A stretch of 5,664 bases of DNA from contig JBHIFI010000091.1 in NCBI GenBank assembly GCA_046761005.1, forward strand, positions 1-5,664. Direction: 5' to 3'. The DNA is from JAGMCJ01 sp046761005. GTDB taxonomy: Archaea; Thermoplasmatota; Thermoplasmata; RBG-16-68-12; JAGMCJ01. Each line of letters begins with the position of its first letter. Positions within the stretch are counted from its first letter, which is position 1. A program made the translations under genes and the position numbers. The notes beneath the pieces were generated by a model, which was not told the origin of the DNA, did no database searches, and saw nothing but the letters and a program-made list of their open reading frames with translations. This document shows, one piece after another, positions 1-5,034 of this stretch.

Positions 1-309
1 AACCCCTTCTGGTGGGCCAAGGCGGCCGACATTCCTCTGATTGACATAATCCTTCTCATACTGGTCATCATTCTCTTCATTCTTGTTCTGAGACCGAGAC
101 GTCCCCCAAAGCCTGCCGTTCCGCCTGCCAAGCCGGAGGAGGTCCCGCCAGTGGAGAAGCCTCCCGAGGAGCCAGTCGTCGAGGAGGAGGCTACCAGACC
201 GATGGTAATCAACTGCAAGGCCTGCGGTGCACCCATAGAACTGACCACATCAAAGAGACCGCTCGAGATCATGTGCCCCTCCTGCGGCGAGACCGAGATG
301 GTGCAGTAG
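1..309 (+). CDS. C-terminal part of a membrane-anchored protein with a cytoplasmic zinc ribbon (5' truncated)
   Basis: An open frame enters from the left edge and ends at TAG 307-309, giving 102 residues. Residues about 11-30 are almost purely Ile/Leu/Val with one Phe (IILLILVIILFILVL) and form a single transmembrane helix. The basic stretch RPRRPPK follows directly, so by the positive-inside rule the C-terminus faces the cytoplasm. Residues 32-64 are a Pro/Glu-rich linker. Residues 70-98 form a zinc ribbon with two CxxC knuckles, CKAC (72-75) and CPSC (92-95), each followed by Gly. The missing N-terminal part is probably an extracellular domain or another membrane region, so the overall function cannot be read. 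Zinc ribbons of this type usually mediate protein or nucleic-acid contacts; I infer a structural or interaction role. The gene runs towards the synthetase gene with only 17 nt between the stop codons and no visible terminator. It is clearly coding, but its identity is unknown. Confidence 0.8.
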   Translation, partial: NPFWWAKAADIPLIDIILLILVIILFILVLRPRRPPKPAVPPAKPEEVPPVEKPPEEPVVEEEATRPMVINCKACGAPIELTTSKRPLEIMCPSCGETEMVQ

Positions 310-326
310 TCCCCGTGAGACAACCA

Positions 327-1994
327 TCAACGATGGGCGAAGTAGGCGGTTATCCCATAAAGCACTTTATCGATTCTAGCAAAGCCTACTCTCTCGAACT
401 GCACGATGTCTCTGGGCTTCGTCTCCCGAAGATTGGACTCTCCGTATCCCTCCAGGACTCTTCCGTCTGGCATGATCACCTTCACCGAAATCTCGGCGTC
501 CGACCACTGAATCTTTGGAATGTCCTTCACTTCGGTCGAGGTGAACTTCGCTTCTTCGCCCAGAATCACATTGCAGAAGTCCTTCAGCCTGATCTCTTTG
601 CCGATGTTTGCGTCGAAATCCGCCCTTGTGACGAAGACTATGTCCCGCGAGACGTCTAGAGAGCGCGTGCCCCTTTCCCTTACGTCGGGATGAAGCGGGG
701 CGTGGGCGACCTTAAGGTCCTCGGGTTTGCCGATCAGACGAATCTTCACGGGGTCGGGGACGAAGAAGTACCTGTTCGCCCGCTCATCTATCATCTTCCT
801 GTTTTCGGCGTAGAGATTATCCGCAGCGACCTCGACATCTGTGAGGCTAACGCCAAAGCCGAGTATGAAACTCCTCAGAGCCTGGGGGTCGATTCCCCTT
901 TTCATGAGGGATTGAAGCGTCCATGTCCTCGGGTCGTCGACTCCCGCGTAAACTCCCTTCTCGATCTCCCTGTGCATCGCACTCTTGCTCAGCTTCATCT
1001 CCTTCAGGCGGAGCATCCCGTAGTGGACGATTTCCTTTTCTGGGAGACCGAAGAGATTCCAGAGATACCTCTCCATCTCGTCCTCTATGACCAAGTCCTT
1101 TCCTCGCAGGATATGAGTTACGCCGAGGAGATGGTCATCGATGGCCCAGGAGAACTCGAGCATTGGCCAGACCTTGAATCTATCTCCGGTTCGAGGGTGA
1201 GCCCTCTCGCGGATTCTGAATAGGACCCTGTCCCTGAAGGCAGGATTGGGATGCTTCATGTCCGTCTTCAAGCGGACGATTGCTTCGCCCTCGCCATAGT
1301 AGCCATCCAGCATCTTGATCCACTTCTCTACGTTGTCCTCGATTCCGATACCGCGATGGTCGCATTCCTCTCCCTTTTCCCGCAAATCTCTTAACGTTTC
1401 GGCGGGGCACTCGCAAACGTATGCGTACCCATCCTTCAGAAGCCTCCCTCCCCACTCGTAGAACATGTGCATCCTATCCGACTTGTAGACGACATCGTGA
1501 TAGACAACACCGAGCCAGTCCAGTCCCTCCTTGATCAGGTCGTAAGCCTCCGGTACGGGGATCTTCTCTTCCGACCCTATGGTGTCATCAAAAACGAGGA
1601 GGAGCTTGCCATCGTACTTCTTCACGTACTCATCATTCAGAAGTGCCATTCGAGAATGCCCAATGTGGAGCGCTCCGGATGGATAGGGAGCGAGACGCAT
1701 GACGACTTCGTCCTTGACATTGGGAAGCTCTGGAAGTTCGGTTATCTTCTCCTTCTTCTCCTTCTTGAGGAGAGACGGGTCGATCTTGAGGAGCTCCTCT
1801 TCCACTTGCTCCAGCGGAAGGGAGTTCACTTCGCGGACCACCTCACGCACGACATCGAGCACCTCAGAAGTCCGGGACCTGAGACTGGGATCTTCCGCCA
1901 TGATTTTGCCCATCACCGCCTTTTCATCTGCGCGCCCGCCAAAGAGATGGGCGTTCTGAAGGGTGTACTTTCTGGCGAGGAGACGAATGCTCAT
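327..1994 (-). CDS. gltX: glutamyl-tRNA synthetase, archaeal type
   Basis: This 555-residue cytoplasmic class I synthetase attaches glutamate to tRNA(Glu). Archaeal enzymes of this family are generally non-discriminating and also make Glu-tRNA(Gln), which GatDE then amidates; that is family knowledge, not visible here. Residues 1-95 are the archaeal N-terminal helical extension. The Rossmann catalytic core carries HIGH at 110-113 within APYPSGALHIGHSRMALLND and the ATP-binding loop KLSKS at 334-338. C194, C196, C211 and H213 are a candidate zinc site in the acceptor-binding insertion. The helical motif YAENRKMIDERANRYFF (395-411) leads into the GlnRS-like double beta-barrel anticodon-binding region (about 412-555), rather than the all-helical bacterial domain. 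Length is normal for the family. The ATG at 1994 gives the expected N-terminus (RKYTLQNAHLFGG). It has no Shine-Dalgarno site and lies about 26 nt from a TATA box, so the mRNA is probably leaderless. The gene diverges from the toroid gene. Confidence 0.97.
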   Translation of the reverse strand: MSIRLLARKYTLQNAHLFGGRADEKAVMGKIMAEDPSLRSRTSEVLDVVREVVREVNSLPLEQVEEELLKIDPSLLKKEKKEKITELPELPNVKDEVVMRLAPYPSGALHIGHSRMALLNDEYVKKYDGKLLLVFDDTIGSEEKIPVPEAYDLIKEGLDWLGVVYHDVVYKSDRMHMFYEWGGRLLKDGYAYVCECPAETLRDLREKGEECDHRGIGIEDNVEKWIKMLDGYYGEGEAIVRLKTDMKHPNPAFRDRVLFRIRERAHPRTGDRFKVWPMLEFSWAIDDHLLGVTHILRGKDLVIEDEMERYLWNLFGLPEKEIVHYGMLRLKEMKLSKSAMHREIEKGVYAGVDDPRTWTLQSLMKRGIDPQALRSFILGFGVSLTDVEVAADNLYAENRKMIDERANRYFFVPDPVKIRLIGKPEDLKVAHAPLHPDVRERGTRSLDVSRDIVFVTRADFDANIGKEIRLKDFCNVILGEEAKFTSTEVKDIPKIQWSDAEISVKVIMPDGRVLEGYGESNLRETKPRDIVQFERVGFARIDKVLYGITAYFAHR

Positions 1995-2016
1995 TGGTTG
2001 GAAAATGGCTGAAAAG

Positions 2017-2023
2017 TATATAA
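2017..2023. promoter_or_regulatory. TATA box shared by the divergent gltX and toroid genes
   Basis: The 57-nt space between the two start codons contains one obvious TATA element, TATATAA, which reads TTATATA on the opposite strand and is therefore nearly symmetrical. Its centre is about 26 nt from the gltX ATG (1994) and about 32 nt from the toroid ATG (2052). Archaeal transcription normally starts 25-28 nt from the TATA centre. That predicts a leaderless gltX transcript and a leader of only a few nucleotides for the toroid gene. On the plus side the box is preceded by purine-rich GAAAAG, which resembles a BRE (TFB-recognition element). On the minus side the corresponding sequence (CAACGA) is a poorer BRE, so the two directions may differ in strength. 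Confidence 0.6.
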
Positions 2024-2051
2024 TCGTTGGCGGGTTTTGAGAGGCGATTGA

Positions 2052-3026
2052 ATGGGAGACTGGATGTCCCTCCTGAACGGCGACCCAATTCCGTGGCTCT
2101 TAGAGGAGGGGAATCCGTCCGCGCGATATCTCACTCTGCGGGATGTGCTAGGAAAGCGAGGTCGCGAGGTCCGCGAGGCGAGAGAGGCGATAATGAAATC
2201 GAAGCTCGTCGAGAGGATTCTCTCAAAGCAGAAGAGGGGCGGATACTGGGAGGACAGGGACTACTGGTACAAGCCCAAGTACAAATCAACCAATTGGACG
2301 CTCATGATCCTCGGTCAGATTGGGGTGGATTCCTCGGATAAGGGGGTGAGACGAGCCTGCGAATACGCCTTCCAGTTTCAGATGGAGAACGGTTGCTTCG
2401 GCACGTGGAGGAGCGCGATGAAACCTCCATTCTCCCAGCTGTGCGGCGGGTTGACAGGAAACATGGTCACGGCTCTCATAAGACTTGGATATGAGAACGA
2501 TCCCAGAATCATGAAGGCCGTCGACTGGCTCATCGAATCTCAGTCACATGACGGTGGTTGGATATGCACGGATTGGAGGTCCCACAAGTATGACAAACAT
2601 GGCTGTTTCATAGGAAGCATCGAACCGTTGGAGGCGTTCTCCGAGCTCCCGAAGCGGAAGTGGAGCGCTCGGATAAGAAGGGCGTCTGAGCGGGCCGCCG
2701 AGTTCTTCCTCATGCACCGCCTCTTCAGGGCTGACCATCATGATTTCAAAATAATCAAGGATAGATACCTGCTTCTCGCCTTTCCACGGTTTTATGGGTA
2801 TAACATTCTGCGGGCGCTCGATGTCCTGACGAAGCTGGGATATACGAAGGATGAGAGGGTGCAGGAGGCACTTGAAATCCTGATAGATAAACAGGATGAG
2901 AAGGGCAGATTTCGGCTCGAGGTGACTCCCTACGGCAGAATGCAGACGAACTTGGGGCAGAAAGGGAAGACAAACAAGTGGGTCACTTTGCAGGCTTTAG
3001 GACTACTGAGGCGTGTTTATCAGTAA
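2052..3026 (+). CDS. alpha/alpha-toroid protein of the terpenoid cyclase/prenyltransferase fold, function unknown
   Basis: This is a 324-residue soluble protein with no signal peptide or membrane helix. It has the recurring helix plus QxxxGxW/F pattern of the squalene-cyclase and protein-prenyltransferase beta-subunit fold: QKRGGYW (60-66), QMENGCF (110-116), QSHDGGW (164-170) and QDEKGRF (281-287). Spacings are about 50, 54 and 117, so one repeat between 170 and 281 has lost its motif. The N-terminal signature PWLLEEGNPSARYLTLRDVLG (about 14-34) and the later LTGNMVTALIRLGY and FPRFYGYNILRALDVLTKLGY match, from memory, a widespread family of stand-alone toroid proteins of about 320 residues. 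These are often annotated as squalene cyclase-like or, wrongly, as NifH. The DxDD acid motif of squalene-hopene cyclases is absent, so cyclase activity is unlikely. C103, C115, C131, C172, C185, H178 and H183 could include metal ligands, but I cannot assign a zinc site. The ATG at 2052 has GAGG at 2041-2044, seven nt upstream, but the TATA position predicts a transcript starting at or just after it. The substrate is unknown. Confidence 0.85.
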   Translation: MGDWMSLLNGDPIPWLLEEGNPSARYLTLRDVLGKRGREVREAREAIMKSKLVERILSKQKRGGYWEDRDYWYKPKYKSTNWTLMILGQIGVDSSDKGVRRACEYAFQFQMENGCFGTWRSAMKPPFSQLCGGLTGNMVTALIRLGYENDPRIMKAVDWLIESQSHDGGWICTDWRSHKYDKHGCFIGSIEPLEAFSELPKRKWSARIRRASERAAEFFLMHRLFRADHHDFKIIKDRYLLLAFPRFYGYNILRALDVLTKLGYTKDERVQEALEILIDKQDEKGRFRLEVTPYGRMQTNLGQKGKTNKWVTLQALGLLRRVYQ

Positions 3027-3042
3027 GGCTGAGATGAGCCTT
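3025..3042 (+). terminator. small hairpin at the 3' end of the toroid gene
   Basis: AAGGCT (3025-3030) and AGCCTT (3037-3042) are perfect inverted repeats around a 6-nt loop, starting inside the TAA stop codon of the toroid gene (3024-3026). The sequence after it (CTGTTATC) has only a weak T content. Archaeal termination mainly needs a U-tract, so this may be an mRNA 3'-end stabiliser or chance. Confidence 0.25.
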
Positions 3043-3409
3043 CTGTTATCATGCGAATCTTCCCCAACGAAGCACCGGTCTGCCCTTACGTACGTCCCCA
3101 GGCCGGGTGTCTCGGCGAAATCACCTTCGTTGCTGGTCTGACCCAAAAATGGGATAGTCCCCCATCAAGGAAGACATTTTCTCCTCAGAATGCTATCCAA
3201 AAGACCACTAAATGTAGGTGCGATTCACTTAAAAGGCATCTCATTTCCTGCCGAGGTCCCCTTTTGACTTATGTGGAGAAGTCTTGCCCTTCTTGTGACA
3301 TGAACAAGCACACTGAGCATAGTATTCCCTGCCAATACGAGTCTTACCATCATCGCATATGCAACGGTCCAATCCATTTGGAAAATGGACCTTCCGAAGC
3401 CATTCTCTC
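3043..3409. other. intergenic region with no confident gene, only weak Cys-rich frames
   Basis: This stretch separates the convergent toroid and methyltransferase genes. Several frames are open, none with a convincing start or a recognisable domain. On the plus strand, a frame from ATG 3051 runs 135 codons to 3458 and carries SCPSCDMNKH and other cysteines, but it overlaps the methyltransferase 3' end in antisense and has no promoter-like sequence upstream. On the minus strand, a frame from about 3453 to 3241 carries CIC and CACSCH. Another minus frame, about 3008-3166, reads ETPGLGTYVRADRC but has no start codon and runs into the antisense of the toroid gene. Base composition falls through this region compared with the left half. 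It is most likely non-coding or decayed sequence. Confidence 0.4.
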
Positions 3410-3453
3410 TTATTCGTTATCTTCCCTATACTTCTTTTCACCCTCAACTCCAA
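3241..3453 (-). CDS. doubtful small cysteine-rich ORF downstream of the methyltransferase
   Basis: The frame is 70 codons if started at TTG 3453, which lies inside the methyltransferase 3' end in another frame; no ATG is available. The stretch after the methyltransferase stop contains RCICDDGKTRIG followed about 10 residues later by QCACSCHKKGK, an arrangement that could bind a metal. The tail is basic (Lys, Arg, His). A better-placed ATG just after the methyltransferase stop (3401-3403, preceded by GAGAGA) reads MASEGPFSKWIGPLHMR and stops after 17 codons, close to where the Cys-rich frame continues. One frameshift would join them. I do not recognise a family. It is either a frameshifted small zinc protein or a chance open frame, and chance is the more likely. 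Confidence 0.15.
   Translation of the reverse strand: MELRVKRSIGKITNKREWLRKVHFPNGLDRCICDDGKTRIGREYYAQCACSCHKKGKTSPHKSKGDLGRK
3373..3389 (-). terminator. hairpin just downstream of the methyltransferase gene
   Basis: TCCATTT and AAATGGA form a perfect 7-bp stem with a 3-nt loop, 21-37 nt past the methyltransferase stop codon. An outer GGTCC/GGACC pairing is also possible. No T-tract follows, so intrinsic termination is not well supported. It may simply shape the transcript end. Confidence 0.25.
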
Positions 3454-4135
3454 AGTGATTTGATTTTGCCAAAAGATTCGTTTGCGGTTTTCTCCCGCTA
3501 TAGATAATCAGGGTGTCCAAGTACTTCGTTTTGATGTCAACATTCTCTAACTGTCTCAGGAGTTCCCATGGTTTCCTTCTAAGGTCTCCACCAAAGATGT
3601 AAGCTTCCCATTGGATGTTTAGGTTTGCTAAATACGCGAATACATTGTCGCTCAGCTTTAAGTCCATTGCTGCGAAGTGGCCGCCTGGTCTCAAATTCTC
3701 TAAAGCGTGTTTGAGTGCTTCGTCATAGCGAGGAATAGTTATCAGGCAGAAGGTACAAAGAACGGCATCGACCTTCTTTCTCAGCTTTAACCGTGTCGCA
3801 TCCATCCTCATTAGTTCGATATTTTTCCATCCCTTCCTGAGGACCCTTCGTTGCGCCTGCATAAGCATCTCCTTACTTAGGTCCACGCCAACTATACTTC
3901 CCTCAGGATCTAAGTGTTCTTCTAAGGGTCCGAAATTGAGTCCGGTCCCGCACCCTATATCAAGGACTGTTTCATTCCCTTCCAGTTGTAGCTTGTTGAC
4001 AACTTCGCGCCTTATTTTTCCCTGCTGGCCATAGGAAAGGACGTTCGTAATGGTGTCGTAGGAACATGCCAATCTCTTATAGAGTGATTGAGTATGGGAA
4101 GCTATCATTTCACGAGTCACCATTTGAAGAGACAT
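3410..4135 (-). CDS. class I SAM-dependent methyltransferase, UbiE/PmtA-like
   Basis: A cytoplasmic methyltransferase of up to 241 residues with a Rossmann fold that moves a methyl group from S-adenosylmethionine. Motif I is VLDIGCGTG (57-65), which binds SAM. D85 in GVDLSKEML is the usual ribose-binding acid, D112 in MDATRL lies in the adenine-binding region, and LRPGG (148-152) is motif III. The N-terminal lead YKRLACSYDTITNVLSYGQQGKIRR resembles the lid helices of UbiE (quinone C-methylase) and phosphatidylethanolamine N-methyltransferases, so a lipid or quinone substrate is a guess only. The core ends near TLIIYSGRKP (208-217), and the last 24 residues are a charged tail not typical of the family. 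The start is uncertain. ATG 4135 has AGGA touching it, which is too close. ATG 4108 (residue 10) has GGTGA eight nt upstream, an ideal archaeal Shine-Dalgarno, and would give 232 residues. No partner gene is adjacent. Confidence 0.85.
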   Translation of the reverse strand: MSLQMVTREMIASHTQSLYKRLACSYDTITNVLSYGQQGKIRREVVNKLQLEGNETVLDIGCGTGLNFGPLEEHLDPEGSIVGVDLSKEMLMQAQRRVLRKGWKNIELMRMDATRLKLRKKVDAVLCTFCLITIPRYDEALKHALENLRPGGHFAAMDLKLSDNVFAYLANLNIQWEAYIFGGDLRRKPWELLRQLENVDIKTKYLDTLIIYSGRKPQTNLLAKSNHFGVEGEKKYREDNE

Positions 4136-4498
4136 TCCTAGTATTCGACTATTTTGGCAGTTGCTAGTTGAGACAGCGAAGACGCCTATCTATCGATGCC
4201 ACGAATGGATCCCGGTTCTGCATTCCGCGATTTAGGCTTTCTTTATCATCCAACGTCTAGTTCTTTTCGGAATTATTCTCAGAAATGATAACGATATGGG
4301 GCTGAGCAAGAGAAGCATCTAGAGCCTTTAGAGAGCACCAGTTTGAAATTAGTTTATGACGAGAAGTTCTAACTCGTTTTCGATTTTGGACCCTTCTTTC
4401 TCACCTTCACGACAAACTTAGTCCTCTAGCCCTAACCTTGAACGGGCATTAGGAGATTCATAATCCCCTTTCCAAAGAAATACTAAACAATAAACCGA

Positions 4499-4518
4499 GC
4501 GAGCATCTGTCATCTCGC
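4499..4518 (-). repeat. GCGAG/CTCGC inverted repeat
   Basis: GCGAG (4499-4503) and CTCGC (4514-4518) are perfect 5-bp arms around a 10-nt loop. On the minus strand the hairpin would be followed by a T-rich run (TTTATTGTTTAGTATTTC), the layout of an intrinsic terminator, but no intact minus-strand gene ends here. It may belong to a decayed gene or be chance. Confidence 0.2.
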
Positions 4519-4543
4519 ATAAAAATCTCGTAGACCAAAAATC

Positions 4544-4561
4544 ATTATCAACGCTGATAAT
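4544..4561. repeat. perfect 7-bp dyad, operator-like or hairpin
   Basis: ATTATCA (4544-4550), the spacer ACGC and TGATAAT (4555-4561) make a perfect inverted repeat in an A+T-rich context, 73 nt upstream of the ATG of the P-loop fragment. The size and half-site length suit a dimeric regulator binding site, or a hairpin near the 5' end of a former transcript. No binding protein is encoded nearby that would support an operator. Confidence 0.3.
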
Positions 4562-4634
4562 AAGGGCAGAAGTCCTTTGGAGGCTCTGAGGACGATTCCC
4601 AGAGGAGCCGAAGACATTGGCTGGAATACCTAGG

Positions 4635-4790
4635 ATGAAAATGAAGACATGTATTGTCGGCGATCGGGAAGTCGGGAAAAACAGCCTTGCTCGGATTCTT
4701 TTGTCAAGACCAATTCACTCAAAGGTTAGAGGGGAAGATAAGTTTGGGCAAGGTATAGTAACATCGACCTGCCCGTTGTCGGAGAAGTGA
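4635..4790 (+). pseudogene. fragment of a Ras-like small GTPase (P-loop only)
   Basis: A 51-codon frame begins MKMKTCIVGDREVGKNSL. This matches the start of Ras/Rab-type small GTPases: a first beta-strand, the P-loop GxxxxGK[ST] as GDREVGKN (residues 9-16), and the helix entry SLARILL. The residue after the P-loop lysine, normally Ser/Thr and a Mg2+ ligand, is Asn, although a Ser follows. The frame then loses similarity and stops at TGA 4788-4790, whereas intact members have about 160-200 residues with DxxG (switch II), NKxD and SAK motifs. None of these is found in any plus frame downstream. An alternative frame over the last part reads NIDLPVVGEVKCPK and stops at 4804, consistent with frameshift decay. 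There is no convincing Shine-Dalgarno site or TATA box. Small GTPases of this kind are common in Thermoplasmatota and other archaea. I infer a truncated, probably non-functional remnant; a genuine short peptide is less likely. Confidence 0.45.
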
Positions 4791-4911
4791 AATGCCCCAA
4801 ATGACCTTGAGAAAGGATATGCACAACACTCCATTGGAAAAATGCCCCAAAAAAGTTTTGGGATGGGCACTTTCCTAGTATTCCGTTGGGCACTTGAAGT
4901 TCAAAACTTCA
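4790..4911. repeat. cluster of short direct and inverted repeats after the GTPase fragment
   Basis: AAATGCCCCAAA occurs at 4790-4801 and again at 4840-4851, exactly 50 nt apart. TGGGCACTT, close to its reverse complement, occurs at 4864-4872 and 4887-4895. The second AAATGCCCCAAA can therefore fold onto TTTTGGGATGGGCACTTT with a 4-nt bulge. Directly after lies the perfect hairpin TGAAGTT-CAA-AACTTCA (4895-4911). In suitable frames both copies of the 12-mer encode Lys-Cys-Pro-Lys, so they could be relics of two zinc-ribbon knuckles instead of regulatory elements. No intact gene covers the region. Confidence 0.4.
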
Positions 4912-4986
4912 CAATTGGTCCAGATTCCACTAAGAATACTCCTTTGAGAGGAATGGGTTATCTTACGCTTTTCAATCCGAATCTGC

Positions 4987-5034
4987 CTAGGACTCTTAAG
5001 CTATGAATGCAAATCATCAAAAACTAGGACTCTT
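4987..5034. repeat. 11-bp direct repeat at the 3' end of the coiled-coil gene
   Basis: CTAGGACTCTT occurs at 4987-4997 and at 5024-5034, 37 nt apart. The right-hand copy contains the stop codon and last codons of the coiled-coil gene, and the left copy lies just beyond the gene. It could be a small tandem duplication scar or chance. A run of five T on the minus strand (5019-5023) immediately after the stop codon could contribute to transcript termination. Confidence 0.3.

Larger units (their letters stand above)
4136..4634. other. A+T-rich intergenic region without an intact gene
   Basis: I read all three plus frames through most of this stretch; they are broken by stop codons every few dozen codons and show no recognisable domain. 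On the minus strand I checked mainly 4390-4680, where one frame stays open from opposite the GTPase fragment down to a TAA near 4395. It has no good start and resembles no family, so I regard it as antisense to the fragment. No tRNA T-arm consensus is present. Small structures seen are a dyad at 4544-4561 and a GCGAG/CTCGC inverted repeat at 4499-4518. The methyltransferase promoter should lie at the left end, but no good TATA box is visible there; ACTATTTT at 4148-4155, read AAAATAGT on the minus strand, is the nearest candidate. Confidence 0.5.

Noticed and set aside
273..1223. Plus-strand frames opposite gltX
   Set aside because: They are antisense shadows of a strongly conserved synthetase gene and match no known protein.
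3008..3166. Minus-strand frame reading ETPGLGTYVRADRCFVGEDSH
   Set aside because: It looks protein-like, and ETPGLG occurs in RnfG-type FMN-binding proteins, but it has no start codon, is only about 53 codons long and runs into the antisense of the toroid gene.
3130..3180. ATGGG/CCCAT small inverted repeat and a GAGGAG-preceded 18-codon minus-strand ORF
   Set aside because: The stem is only 5 bp, and the ORF is too short and without a recognisable product to be supported.
3051..3458. Plus-strand 135-codon frame with several cysteines
   Set aside because: It overlaps the methyltransferase 3' end in antisense, has no promoter or ribosome site, and its cysteines do not form a regular motif.
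4201..4240. CCCGGTTCTGCATTCC resembling a tRNA T-arm
   Set aside because: It lacks the TTCRANY core and the 7-nt loop with paired arms, and no acceptor or anticodon stem fits around it.
4395..4680. Minus-strand open stretch opposite the P-loop fragment
   Set aside because: No good start codon, no recognisable motif, and its first part is the antisense of the better-supported GTPase start.
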